DNA of 64,000 nucleotides from Oxyruncus cristatus (lineage: Eukaryota; Chordata; Aves; Passeriformes; Cotingidae): positions 1 through 64,000 of the forward strand of contig VXAY01000167.1 in the NCBI GenBank assembly GCA_013399855.1. The letters run 5' to 3'. The notes under the pieces were generated by a model, which ran no database searches, was not told the DNA's origin, and saw only the letters and a program-made list of their open reading frames with translations. This document shows, piece after piece, positions 22,301-35,514 of the stretch. The position numbers and the translations under genes were made by a program. Each line of letters opens with the position of its first letter. The stretch's first letter is position 1.

Positions 22301-25300
22301 AAGTATTCTTTTCTTGTGTGCCCACGGAAAAAAAACACAGGTGGCAACGCAGACAGGTAAACACATGGAATGACAAAAGGAGACAAACATTAGAAATTCA
22401 AAAGCACACCAGTGGTTCAAAAAGAAGTCAATGCAGATCTCTTTATGGGAAGAAGGAAGGTAGGAGGATACAAAGCTTCAGGTCGTGGGTAACATTTATG
22501 CATATACCAGTACTTCTGCCTTTGAAGAACCTGAAGAATTTCATGTACCTATATAAGGTTCAAATGTTTCAGTTTAAATGTGAGACAACACAGAAATCAG
22601 TCCTTTTTCATATCCTATTGCTTCTATGTTTTTTTGTAATGAAGATGCACTTTTTTTGCAAAGTGGCAAACACAACATTCACGTACTCTTCAAGGACAAA
22701 ATACTGAAAATATTGTGGGAAATCAGCAAAATTTCAGCAAAGGTTATTCGTTCATTGATTTTTAAGAAAAGGATTCAAACCCAAATCAAGTAGGAATAGC
22801 AAAAATGGTTTTAGTGTCTCTCTACCACTTTATATACATAGTTTATTTAGTCTGATTATACAAAGTTTCACATTTGTTCTAACTCCTCAAGTGTAGTCCT
22901 GCTTCCATTTCCATTGGTACTAAACTGACCTCTGCTGGCATGATTTGAAGTTGTTGAAAACACCTGGATATTTAAAAAGATTTATAAGGATGGAAAGAGT
23001 TTTTTAATGGCACCCAAAAGTGTGATAATACACTTCCTTGCACAAATCTTTGTAGCACAAAGACCTCAAAAAATTAGTTTCTGATATGACCCAAAAAGGA
23101 GAAATGAGAGTATGGGGAGGAAAAAGGAAAGCAGATATGTAAGATTATGTGGCCATTCAGCAAGTTGGTGCATGAGATAACACTTTCTCTCCAACCTTAA
23201 AACCATAACAACTCTTCATAATATTATGTCACATCAAAAATATTTAACAATATATTAATATATGTTTTTGAAGTTGAATCATGTGAGGGTTAAGATATTT
23301 GACTTTTGGGGGGTTTAGTATGTTAACAGCAAGGGTTGAAACTGATGTTTTTTCTTGGGAGATTTTTTTTTCCTCTCTGTTAGGATAGTTTTTCCCAGAG
23401 GATGATCACATAAGGATGTTATATAGTAATAAAATTCCCTCGCATGGATACCATGACAAAATTTTCTCAGAAATATTAAGTTGAAGGGAAAGCCGTTTTT
23501 CTGGGCTTGGCCCAAACTTCAGTACCTCATTCAAGTAAAACTATTCATCAGGAGAAAGGTCACGTGAAAGTTGAAAAAGTGCCGTCATATTTTCCTACAG
23601 GTCTTGAAAGTGCTTCTTATAGGGTCTGATTGCACTTCTCCCCCACTTCTAATTCTGCCAAATTTCCTTTATAGCTATTCCCCATCTACTAAGTGGTAGC
23701 CTCTGGGACAGACAGAAAAGAGAGTCCCAGTTTACTCAAGATCTCCTCTAATGCATACATGTGTATGTGTGAATAGATTGGTCCATACATCCTTTTTTAA
23801 AACTAATAAAAATGAATGGCATCTAATTCATTCTGTAAGTCCATAATGAACATCACCATGGTGATAAAACAAATATGATGTGTGTGTGCTTCATATGTGT
23901 TTTGGCACTGAAAATTCTTAGACACAGAAACTGAATCCACAAACAGCAGAACTCACAAGTGTCTCCTTGGTTTTTGTTCACATCCCTCTCTGCTTCAATT
24001 ATCTTGTGTCTATAACGATACTGTGATGGCCACATCCTTAGTGAAAACACTAAGGGGTCTCTTTCTTTCTCATCTGCATATCATTTTCCCTTAGGAAACC
24101 AAGCCAAAAACAAAACCCCCACCATAATAAGGATCGCAAAAGAAGGGAAAATGAAGTAAGTTACAGAAGAGAAGAGCTAGAAAGTAATGTGGTTTTTAAT
24201 TTTTCTTAGGACAGAATAATTAGAGAATGTTGTGACAGTGAAAAGAAACTGAAAACAGTGAAATAACAACATTGGGAAAACAGGGTCAAAATCCATCATA
24301 CTTTTTAGAGTACCTTTTTTCTTGATTCTGTCAAAAACTAACTCGGCCATTTTACTCATACAGTCAATACTTTAGTTCTTTCAAACAATTGCAGTCATAG
24401 CATGCAAAGCTGTATATGCTTGGAAAGAAAATACCGAGAACAGTAAGAATGGGGCATGAAATTTAATTTAAAAGACAATACAAACTAACAGTTCCTAAGC
24501 CATGCTTGGGAAAACTAGAAATAGAAGAAGCTTTATCCCACCAGGCTCAGGATACATTTTTATAGATACATGTGCACACATCTCCCCAGTAACCGATAAG
24601 CAAGCTGTTCTATACATGTTTGACTGTCACATGCACATGTGTGGAAAATATAATTACAAGAAACTTCAGGAATATATCTGAAACATCTGGATAGCTGGGA
24701 TTGCTGAAGTGTCATTTGTGGACATGCACATATTTTAGATAATGTAAAGCAGGTATCAACAGCCCTGATAACAAACAATTGCCCAGGCATTTATAACACT
24801 CCCAAACAGAGGCTACGAAATATGATCACAACCCTGCAAAATAATTTTAAAAAGAGTCTTTAGTCAGGTCTTGTACTTTTGCTGTTACCTTTAGGTTATG
24901 ACGTGGGTTTGGACATTCTGAAATATTGCCTGCTTTTATTTAGCCTTTAAGAATAATAAGGTTGACAACAGTGATTTAATACACACAGAAGGAAATGTTA
25001 TGATGAAATTATTTAGATGATCTAAAAATCTTACTTTAAATGAGGAATTTTTTTTATTTTTATCTTTTAATTTTAAGATTATATGAATGTTATTAAAGCC
25101 GTGTGTTAGTACATACACAGGAAAAACAATCTGTGTTTTTTAGTCAGGAGAGAAACACCTTAAAAAGTGAGAAGAATGTTACTTCAGGTATGGAATTGAG
25201 GTTCTCCCTATGTCCATGGGACATACTTCCCCTCACAGTTAGCAGTGATTATGTGCATCCCTTCCCTCCCTTCCTACAGCACTGAAATCAAAAAAGCTTC

Positions 25301-27590
25301 AAATACAAGTATTTTTAAAAATGGGAAAAAGAAACCCTAACAATTTTTTTTCTGGATAAACAGCTATTTCCATCCACCACTTTGCAAGTTGCCCCAGACA
25401 AAATTTGTCATTTGTTCACAAAGTGTGCAGAAGTACTGAAAACATCAGAGAGGTTCAGATTTACATTCTGTTTTAATGAAGTGACACGACCCAAGAAGTG
25501 CCCCTTGACTAGAACAGGCTGCCGAAAAAAACTCTTTTAGGAGTTATACAAAGAGGCAAATGTCTTTCATGCATACTCTACGGGTTTTTTTGCAACATCA
25601 TAATCCAAACTAATGAAGGATAGTGACAAAACCCATGACCTCTTTAAACTGTATAGTACAAGCTTGCTGCTGTCACTTACCAGATGTAAATTATTTCCGA
25701 CGATCTGTCAACCTCATTTCAACAAGGTACATATATTATATTTCTAAGCATTCAAGTGGAACTCTACGTAGTGTGCTACAAGAAAGTGAGTTAAGACTCT
25801 AAAGTAAACTGCTGCATCTCAAGGAAAAAAAGCAAAGCAGAGGGACCGCATACTGCAAAATACACTATTAAAAAAATAAATAAATCCCCCACACCAAAAC
25901 TCAATTCCATATTAAACCCTTGAACAAGCAAAAAATTAAAGACAGTGACCCAACAAGTCAGAGATGAGTCAGCAAGAATTCTAGCTTGCATTATTGATTT
26001 TTCAACATACTCAGCAAATACATTTCTGCCTCAGTTTTTTCATCTGAAATATGCAGCAAAACACTGAAGGACTCAATAATACTAACAAATTAAACAGGAA
26101 TTTTTTAAAGACACAGAAAACATTTCAAATAATTCGACAGTAAAAACTGTTTAACATCTTTCATCTCGAGCTTTGTCATCTTGAATCTTGTATTCATCAC
26201 CCACTAACGAAAAAGTTGAAGACTAAATACATACTAAAAATGCAGTCCCATATGAAAGGGTACTGACCTGAATTGCATGAGCAGAATAATTCCTCATGAC
26301 ATGAAATGCTGTTTCAGCTGGGTAGCTGAGGAAGCAAGTCCTCTCACCTATCCGCTCAGTTGCATCTGAGCATAAGCACCTTGCTGAAACAGATAAACTC
26401 TATTTCTCAAAAGGATAAACTGTGTTCTGAAAGCAAACACAAGCTTAGTTGCCCATGTTCTGACTCAGAAGCCAGGCACCAAGTCCCAGCTAACCAGCCA
26501 TACTCAGGGAACAGCTCAGGTTCACGTCCATTCTAATGGTGCTGTCTCAGAGCCCCCTGTTTGACTACCTGAGAGCTTTACAGGAGTACATTCAATGCTT
26601 CCTGCAAAACACTGTACCAAAATGCTCAGTCATCTCTTCAGAAAGGTTAATTTTGCTTAAGGTATCAAGCAAACTTAAGTTAATTAAGGTAATTTTAAAT
26701 AAAGACAAAGCAAGTAGAATACTTTCCACTACACATTTGGAAGAGTACTATTTGCAAACTGCGTATTTTACCCAGTTTCTTAGTAAACAATGCTGTTTGT
26801 CTCTACCTCTGAATACATACAAAATACAGTTATCATACAAAATTTGTAACTGAAATTCAATGTTTTGTTCTGTATACTTGTTCACAGCAGTAGTGAAAGC
26901 CTAATTTCTGACTTGCATTTAGCCAGAAGTACTAGACCACATGTTTAGAGGCCATTAGGAGTGTAGGAGGCCCACTGCATCTGGTTCTCTTTATGATCTG
27001 GGTTTTGAAGCTTATTTATACGTGGATTTCAGCTCAGTTTCAGATAAGGTAATTTCCTAAATGAAGATGAATAAATAATAATTCTTCAAAAACTGTAGCA
27101 ATCTTCTTTGCCGATTATTAGAAAAGCAGATGAATGTTGAGAAACTTGGAATACTACCACAATAAAAATATGTAAACTTTTTGCTGACAGAGTTGATAAG
27201 AGTTGATAAAACAGCTTAGTCAACACAAACGCCCATATGTCCATAGACCACTGAGTACAACCACAATTTGCACACACAGCATGAGTAATCTATCTTATTA
27301 CAAACTGAGCAGATATTAAAATTTGACCAGAAAAAACATGTCACGCTCTTTAAAAGTCAACACAGGTACTCAACTGAATGAAGTGTCAGGATTTGTGTTT
27401 TTTATGGATGCGCAGATCCTGTTTCAAAAAGTCTTTTTCAGCTTTCTCAGAATTACAGTTTCCCATGTTGATCTGGCATGATGACTGCCACATCTCCTTT
27501 CAATATCAAAGATTAAGTCTTCAACAGACCAAACCTAATAAGAGAATCAGGTTTTAGAGGGGTTCCTTCTGTTTTCTTTCTAATGGAAAA
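16394..27590. other. Transposon-free, gene-free stretch (first part)
   Basis: This is 11 kb of AT-rich DNA without a recognisable transposon or gene. Small features are a perfect 9-bp inverted repeat at 19887-19906 and several good-looking splice donors on the - strand with short open frames next to them (17984-18064, 19556-19588, 26348-26383). I treat those as leads, not genes. Open frames of 60-138 codons (the longest at 22291-22707, +) show no family features. Confidence 0.5.
19887..19906. repeat. Perfect 9-bp inverted repeat
   Basis: The arms aagtcaaat and atttgactt are separated by two bases. The sequence is symmetric enough to bind a dimeric factor, but it could equally be chance. Confidence 0.5.
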
Positions 27591-29629
27591 AGGCTGATCT
27601 GTGAATTCATAATGTTGCCTGTGGAAGTTTGTTTAGTTTCCACAAGCACGTCAGTTTGCTTATTGACAAACTATATGCAAAAAGGATGAAAATGAGACAT
27701 TAGTATATGCAAATTTGAGGGCAGCATTTCAAAATATTCATTCAACTAGCACACATAAATTGCTAATATGGATTTTTAAACTGCATATAATGGATAAATA
27801 ACTGCTTTCTTGCAGTTCCAAACAGCATATCAACAATACAACTATCAAGCCAATTTTAAGAAATCTGTAAGGTTTTCTTTTCTTTTGCTTAATAGAAAAA
27901 AATTAGTTTAGGAATGGATAAAGGAAAAGTTTTTCAGCAACTACAGATCTGAGGCCACTGAAGCTATGAGTTGTCCTCAGAGGCTAATTATTCTTCCACA
28001 TCAGTCATCTTTTTTGGCTGAAATTTTCCAAGTAGACTGTCAGATTTAGGCCTTCTTTTTTTTTGGCAAAGAATTAGGAGACTGGAAGCAGGGAGAAGTG
28101 AAATATTTAGGCAATAGTATATCAAAAATTTTGGGGGTTGACAGAAATATTTTCTTTTGACCATAAAGGAAAAAAAGAATCTTGTAATTATTTTGCTGGG
28201 TTACTGTAACACTTCTACATCTCAAAGCAATGATTGAATCTGTTAAATGTGTCTAAAAACAATTAACAGGAAACCAAACTCATAAGACTTGGAAAAAATG
28301 CCAGAATAAATTATATCAGTACCAACTTGTTAGAGCTGAACAGTCTTCTAGTTTTACTCCAAATACACATTAACCTCTCAACTCCTATATGTGACCAAAA
28401 ATGTATTTGCCACTTTTGGAGTAACTGGCTTTTCACGCAACTTTCTTTAATTTACGTCTAGTTTTTGATAACATAGGAGTATGTTGATATGTTAGTGCAA
28501 AAGAGCTGTTGCATTTGTTTCGGTGAATTCACACCGATCGGCATCATTGTTAACATCCAAGCAATACCAAAAATGCACAAGATTCAGTTTAGATTCCTAC
28601 TACACCTCATTGCTGAAAGATGGGTGAATCCAATCACCAAGTCTAGATACTCTGTAGTGGCAAAACATGGACTGAAGGAAACTCAGTATTTTGTTAAAAT
28701 CCCAAACCCTGTAGATGCAAAATATATTTCGAACTCTTCCCTATTGCGATGACTTTTCCAAGAATGGAAACACATACAACACACCTTAGTAAAACTATTG
28801 ACTAAAGATACAATGCAGAAACTGTAGAAAAGCAAAGTTATCTCTATTTTGTTGACAAAATTGTTTTTACCCTCTGTAAATACACTCTTCAGTTTAACTG
28901 TAATAAGAATGTTGTTAAGCTTTTTTTATCTGAGGGTTTTTAAGGTCACAGACTCTTAGTTATATTCTTGCCAAAAGACATTGGAGAAAAACATCACTAA
29001 AGAGCCCAATAAAGCAGCTGACAGACATAAACCTCAGACACTGTCATTCTGAGAACACTGACAGGATTTAAATATACAGCAGCAGACCCTGAGGTCACGA
29101 TACCCACTCTACCTGTAAAATTCAAAGATTTTGACCTTGACACCAAGGCGCAATAAAGCCACCAGCCCCAGACAGTTGGATTCCCTGGGCAGCAAAGATA
29201 AATTGTGAAACAATCAAGAGGCACGCCAAATAGGGGAAGGAGGAAAGGACATGAGGGATCTGAATTCATAAAGGCAGAACAGAGATGAAGCTCAAAGAAA
29301 GCATAGAGATTTTAAAAATGGCTCTCCTCACATATTTTACAAGCAAAGTCCATTTTTGTGCTTTAAGATGTGCTTTTTAGCTTTAAGTTTTTCTCAGCCT
29401 TCAAACAGACTTTTTTAAGGACTTGCAACAGCATTTCTAAATGCATCAAGGCATTGCATTTTTAGAACTCAAACCATGTGACAGAACACACACTACATAG
29501 CAAGTAAATTGAGTGTCTAAGTAAATTGAGTTTGGAAAAGGATGACCTAACACAGAAAACTCCTAAGCAATCCTACCCCGTCCATGTGAAACCACCAAGG
29601 AACATCTGTCTTATTTTTACGACCTCTCT

Positions 29630-29950
29630 TGTTAGAGCTACATCATATTTCTCCTCAGCCCTTGCCACCTTCTCAGTTTTGTCACTTCATCTAGTATCCT
29701 TTCTTGTTTCCTGCCTTTTATTTTCTAACACCCTTAATCATAACCTGTAACCTGGATAGCTCTTCTTACAACCCATTTTTTGCACCCTATGCTCTGCTTT
29801 TTCTTTTCTCTCCTTAGCCTGCTTGCTATTTTGTGTTCCCCCTACAACAGTCACCTATAATTTAAATGGTCTCTTTTCTACCCCTTCAAATACTTAGTCA
29901 AATCCTTCTCTCTTTGGCTGGCTCTCTGTTACTGGTCTTCACTTCAATGT
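29630..29950 (+). repeat. Pyrimidine-rich tract
   Basis: The + strand is dominated by C and T over about 300 bases (many ttctt, ctcct and tttcct blocks) with few purine runs. This is a compositional feature only; no repeat unit is evident. Confidence 0.45.
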
Positions 29951-30356
29951 GATCTCTTCCTGCTTTGCTGCCGGACCTTAAAAAAAATTTTTGCATGTGC
30001 TACAAATATTATAGCTCATACAAACTGTTTGAAGACCAGCCTGGGTTGCAGCACCTCAGCAAATGCGACACTCGTGGTCCTCCTGTGCACTGAAATTGCT
30101 TTGCTGTGCAAAATTCTGGGTTCCATTTAATAACACATATTTTCTTCCTTATTTTCTTCCAAACTCTCTCCTGACGCAGAAATGTGTACACAAGCCTTGG
30201 GACATGTTGAATACCCAGCCTCATTTTCAACCCCCAGCTATGAGGTGGGAATGACAAAAAAAGAAGAGGTGGGAAAAGGGTCTGAGGAAGGTCAGCTAAA
30301 GTCCACTGTAGGCAGATTCAAAGAAAGCCCCAAACCTGAAGAGCAAAAGGCAAATT

Positions 30357-30375
30357 AAAAAACAAACAAACAAAC
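30357..30375. repeat. Short (AAAC)n microsatellite
   Basis: Four to five AAAC units lie in tandem. Confidence 0.75.
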
Positions 30376-32559
30376 CCCCACCATTTATTTTTGCATTTCT
30401 TTCCTAAATTGTAATTAGTTCACTTCTAAGCCTGTGTTACAATCTTTTATACTTGGGTTTGGCAAAATACACAAGGGAGCATCTAGTTCTGTGCCACTGT
30501 AGACTCCTTTTAATGAGAAGAAATTACAGGTATGCTGAGATAACTGATCTACATTCCTTCTGCGTGATGATAGTTGTGAAACCAACAGCTACCAAAAGAG
30601 GCCATGCTCCTACTTCCCTTAAAAGCAAAGCAAAGCACAGCTCCTGATTCCTTTCCTACACCTGAGGGAGCTCCTCCTCTTCCTGCTTAATTAGTGAAGA
30701 AAGAGGTGATTAAGTGGAATATAACAAATAGGCATGCAGGAGCAAATGTCAACTGAAGCTGCAGTGACGGAGGAAAGTGAAGCATTGACATCAAGTAGCC
30801 CTTCATTACTACACATTCGTTGATACTTGGAAGGAAATCATTAGGCTTCTTGTTTTACTGTGTTCCATCCATCTTTCTCTTGACTACATGTTTTATATGC
30901 AAGGTTATGCAAATGTACCAACATATCAATTTTTATAAGATCCTATGGTCTACTAGGGTCTATCCAGGCTTTGCAACTGCTTACATAGACTTTCAACATT
31001 GCCCAAAACAGAAGAGGGATGAACTGACTTAACCACACTATAGCTTCATTTCTTGTAAATTGTTATATGCTGTAAACAGTGACTGAGGAATTTGCAATAG
31101 CCTCAGTTACTATAATCCATGGAGAGTGTCTATGATTTTCAGTACAAGATTATACTTGGACAAAGAATAAAAGTTTTAAATGCAAAAACTCAGAACAACC
31201 AGTCAGAAAAACCTGAAAAAGGGCGATGCAGAAGAGAAACACATTTTTTTGGTTGACCTGAGAAGCTTAGCATAATTTCTTTTAGTTAGAAAAGCACATA
31301 ACACAATGCGGGGGAAGAGAAGAGGCCACCCAGTTCTATCAGTGCAGGGCCCATGAGAAACTTGTCCTTTCCTTTAGTAGATTCACCCCATACCAGGAAC
31401 TCAGGCTTAATATTGGCGAGTTGACAAAAAGCTAATGTTACTGTGGAGTGATGTTAACAAGTTAAAGATACTGTGCTAGAAAGGCTGGATTCCTGAGTCT
31501 TTTTTATAGTCCTGGTAAATTACCCAACAGTCTTGATATCTATTAGGGTCCACTATCAATTTCAATACTTTTCTGAGCAATCAGGGTGCAACATTAGAAT
31601 GTGAGAAAACAACTTTCTTCCATTTATTATAGCAAAGTATGTAAATACCATTCCTAAAAGGTTACAGAATAAAAAACAAATGTGCACCATCCCAATTTTG
31701 CTTATCATTATTTCCGTATTCCTGCATCTGAGAAATTCAGGAAGTAAAATTCATTACATCTCAGGATGACTGTATATTGAAATAAGCCATCAATGTCTCA
31801 GACTGCTGGTCCAGTAATTTTATGATAGATAGATAAATGAACGCCATTCTAGCAAGACAGAGGTGATGAAGAGCAGCTTCATAGCAGATGACCCTTTGCT
31901 ATCAGACCAATTACAAGAAATGCTGAACCAGTAGCATGACAGTAGCTAAGGTGTTCCAGCCATGTGAAACAACAAATCCCTTCTCTCTTCTCAGCTGGAG
32001 AAGTGCAGCCAAGGCTCATTAACAGTTGAAGATTCATCAAGCAAAAGAAATCACACTTCATTATGGGCAATTGTTTCTGTAAAAATAGAGTTAAATGTAT
32101 TATATTGTTCGGGTGGTTCTCGGAAAATTCAAGGCAGTATCATAACGCAAACGTTATTTTGTAAAGTTCTTATTATAACATTTTGTTTTAAAATGCATGC
32201 TTCAAGCCTTAGCTTTTATGGCCACTGAAACATAGTGCCTTTTACAAATACAGCAGCATATAACACTCTACTATGAAAAATCCTAGAGGCAGAACTTATC
32301 AGAACAAGTCATTGTGGGAAAAAAGCTGGTTTTATCATTATCTTTTCACTGTAAGAGGCAAAGGGTTGCATTGCATATTTTGTGTTTGCCAGCAAATTGA
32401 CATTTAATATTTTGCTAATTCCTTCTCCATCAGATAAGTTTCTTGGCAAAAAACAAGTGATACTTTCTCATCTTTAAATGTCAAAAATTCATTTACTTTT
32501 TGGCTTGCAAACAGTGCAGACCCATAAAATCCAACCATAGAGGGTTACACAATCTCTCT

Positions 32560-32830
32560 AGGATTAATTATGCTTTTAATTAAATTAGAAGATTCCTCCT
32601 TACGTGACCTCTGCATCAGTCCCATATGCACATTATCTCTTCTCAAGCTTGTCTCAGAGGGCAACACACTCCCCATTACAGAATTAGATCATTTTGCCTT
32701 TTGTTGCATTTGCCAAGAGGCTGTTTGGAATTTAATTGCTGTCCTTATTTATGAATTATAACTTCAAGAACAGTTGTTTGTGTGACAAATATTCTATGAA
32801 TTTGAATTTTTATTGCAATAATTATTGTAG
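32560..32830. promoter_or_regulatory. Candidate conserved non-coding element
   Basis: Two TAATTA-type homeodomain core sites lie 12 bp apart (TTAATTA at 32564-32570, TTAATTAA at 32576-32583). More AT-rich motifs follow (taattgctg, atgaattataac, aataattattg) and there is no simple repeat. Blocks with this look often prove to be developmental enhancers in vertebrate gene deserts. This rests on composition and motif density only, since no alignment is available. Confidence 0.25.
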
Positions 32831-33055
32831 GAGAAAAGAAATGCAGTACATTTTTGGTATGTACTCGATTTTTGAAGACAAGTACAATCTACCTTATAAT
32901 TAAATTTTACACGCCCAAAACCAGCTATTGTATCTGAATGCTAAATACTGTACACATCTAATTTAAAACATGAAAAAACATCTGCATATATATTTTATGC
33001 ACAAACTTTTTGAGAGGCTAAATAATCCTGGGAGGCATCAGCAAGCCAAATAGAT

Positions 33056-33237
33056 TGGGGAAAGAAAGAAAAAAAAAAAGGAAAAAAAAGCAGATATTCA
33101 GTGGATACAAAAGAAGAAACAAACTGCAGTGGCATACAGCACTGCATACACAGCAGGTAAAAACAATAACAACAACAAAAAGAATCACACACACACAAAA
33201 AAAACACAAACAAAAACAGAAACAAAAAAACACAAAC
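33056..33237. repeat. A-rich and A/C-rich low-complexity run
   Basis: An A/G-rich part (33056-33090) is followed, after a short unique piece, by A/C-rich text with acaacaaca and cacacacaca segments (33161-33237). Long open frames on the - strand here (133 codons at 32995-33396) consist mostly of Phe, Leu, Cys and Val from reading this run in reverse, so they are not genes. Confidence 0.8.
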
Positions 33238-34189
33238 CATCAACAAATATTGTTCATTAATCATCTTCTGCAGTAGAGGCTGAATAAAATAAACCAATCG
33301 ACAAAACTGAATTAGGTATGGTCTGATTAAAAAGGAAAGCACATGGTGGAAGATAAAAGCTGTAAACAACATAATGGGGTCCTTAAGTGAAAGCATGTTT
33401 GTAATACAATTCTAGATAACATCCCTTTCCTTTTTTCTTTCTGAGCAGTCACAGCAGCAGCATTAGTTTCTTCCGAGCCTGTCACAAAACATGAGGGACT
33501 GGAAACCAAACACTGATGAAATAGAAGATAGATTCCTGACAAGTAGCAATCTTTCAGACCTTAGCAGTGTTCCTTAAAAGAAAACAAATGGGAATAGGTC
33601 AACTCTCCCCTACACACCACCTTTTCTTAACACAGCCTGATTCACATTTAGTTTTGGCTTGACACTCTTAGTTTTATCATAGGCAACTGAACAGGAAAGT
33701 GGGAAGTGGCATCCATCTCTCACTAAAACCTAAGAAGCACATTATATTAGCTCTCTGTAGAGGTCAGCAAGGCATTGCCTCATGATGAATTAACCACTGG
33801 GAAGTGTACTAACAGTATAAAGGACGAGGACTGATCCTCTGGGCTGGCCATCACCTCCCTTTCCGTGGGAGGGCACCCAAATCCACAGAAAATCTGCAGG
33901 TCCAGCGCCACCAGCAGCACCAATGTAGGTTTCCACATGCAGTGACCAAGAGTTGGACGGTGCCACCTCTTCCACAGATTGCAGTGAAGAGACATGAAAT
34001 ATGACCCTTAAATTTAATCTTCAAGATTAGGCATATATTGGTATAGTGGGTTGACACCCATGACAATTGGTTAAAAATTAGGTTGGTACCAGGATGGATG
34101 AAATCTCTCCCCAGTTTTTAACTTATCCAGGCAATTTCTACTGGTAACAGGAGTGTTCAAGTAAGGCCAAGCAAGTTATTAATGAAGCC

Positions 34190-35514
34190 TTACTAGGGTC
34201 AGAAGGACAATGTGCAGAACTACAGGCCTGTCAGCCTAACATCGGTTCCAGGCAAGGTTATGGAAGAGATCATCCTGATTGCCATTGCACAGCACATGCA
34301 GGACAACCAGGGGATCAAGTCAAGCCAACATGGTATACGAAAGAAATGTCCTGCTTGACCAACCTGATCTCCTTCTATGACAAAGTGACCAGCTTAATAG
34401 GTGAGGTGAAGGCTGTGGATGTAGTCTATCCAGACTTCAATAAAGCATCTGATGCTGCCTCCCACAGCATCCTCCTAGCTCAACTGGCTGATAGGTGGAC
34501 TTCTTGATGGGTAAAACACTGGCTGAATGGCCAGGCCCAGAGAGTTGTGGTGAATGGAGCTAAATAAAGTTGGCAGCCAGTCACTAGTGGTGTCCCCGAG
34601 GGCTCAGTTTTGGGGATGGTCCTGTTTAACATCTTGATTGATGATCTGGACAAGGGGACCGAGTACACCCTTAGTAAATTTGCAGATGACACCAAGTTGG
34701 GTAGGAATGTTGAGCTGCTCGAGGGTAGGAAGGTTCTACAGAGAGACCTGGACAGACTTGATCAAGGGACTAAGGACAACTGCACGAGGTTCAGTAAGGC
34801 AAAATGTCAGGTCCTGCGCTTGGATCACAGCAACCCGGTTCAGAGCTACAAGCTGGGGGAAGAGTGGTTTGAGAGCTGATCAGCAGAAAGGGACTTGGGA
34901 GTGCTGGCCAACAGCAGCTAAACATGAGCCAGCAGTGTGCCCAGGTGGCCAATGGCATCCTGGCTTGTATCAAAAATAGTGTAGCCAGCAGGACCAGGGA
35001 AGTGATCATTCACCTGTACTAAGCATTGGTGAGGCTGCACCTCAAGTACTGTGTTCAGTTTTGGGCCCCACACTTTTAAAAGGACATTGAGGTGCTGGAG
35101 CTTGTCCAGCGAAGGACAACAAGGTTCATGAAAGGTTTAGAAAACACGTTTTATGAGGAAAGGCTGAGGAGCTCTCTTCAGCTACTTGAAAGGAAGTTGC
35201 AGTGAGGTGGGGGCCAGTTCCTTCTATGGTGCCGGCAGTGAGAGGACAAGAGGAAATGGCCATAAACTGAGACCAGGGAGATTCAGCTTAGATATTAGAA
35301 AAAAAAGTTTCTGTTAGGGTGGTCAGGCATTGGGATAGGTTGCCCAGGGAACTGGTACAGTCACCATCCCTGGAGGTGAGGGCATAAGAGGCATCTGGGT
35401 CCGGCACTGGGTGATATGATTGAGTTGTTTTAGGAGCTGCAGTGGTAGTGCTGGGTGGACAGTTGGACTTGATAATCTTAAAGGTCTCTTCCAATTGTTT
35501 ATGATTCCAAGATT
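34190..35514 (+). mobile_element. Longest CR1 LINE fragment, + strand
   Basis: This copy reaches furthest 5', into the reverse-transcriptase domain of ORF2: agaactacaggcctgtcagc near 34215, then a block matching the palm-domain text around 'cttctatgacaaagtgacc', and a FADD catalytic motif at 34679-34690. After that come [14 protein letters not shown] text, gtgtgcccaggtggccaatg, and a 3' end reading gttggacttgataatcttaa. The tail is a decayed atgattccaagatt. Stops and frameshifts break ORF2 in several places (for example a TGA directly before tgggtaaaacactgg near 34505). It is an old, dead copy. The 5' boundary is approximate. Confidence 0.94.
34610..34879 (+). pseudogene. CR1 reverse-transcriptase fragment with FADD motif
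   Basis: This open stretch of CR1 ORF2 reads [12 protein letters not shown], then [14 protein letters not shown] is the metal-binding catalytic motif of LINE reverse transcriptases (motif C region, at 34679-34690). It then continues into the thumb-region text ([12 protein letters not shown]) and closes at a TGA after EEWFES, where intact CR1 elements read on. The upstream fingers and palm part is present in the DNA but in other frames, so no complete enzyme can be made. Confidence 0.88.

Larger units (their letters stand above)
27591..34189. other. Transposon-free, gene-free stretch (second part)
   Basis: No gene is recognised. The stretch holds an octamer-bearing AT-rich block (27600-27850), a pyrimidine-rich tract (about 29630-29950), a short (AAAC)n (30357-30375), a homeodomain-site-like AT-rich block (32560-32830) and a long A-rich and A/C-rich run (33056-33237). 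The 87-codon frame at 28489-28752 (+) has no family signature. Confidence 0.5.

Noticed and set aside
22291..22707. 138-codon open frame on the + strand
   Set aside because: It is Lys/Arg/Phe-rich with no domain, in AT-rich DNA without CpG or codon bias. A frame of this size is expected by chance in 64 kb.
25681..25712. CATCTG|gtaagtg donor with a short open frame on the - strand
   Set aside because: The acceptor side has no pyrimidine tract, and several mutually exclusive frames are open, so no preferred exon can be defined.
32995..33396. 133-codon Phe/Leu/Cys-rich frame on the - strand, looks like a membrane protein
   Set aside because: It is the reverse reading of an A-rich and A/C-rich low-complexity run; composition alone explains the hydrophobic stretch.
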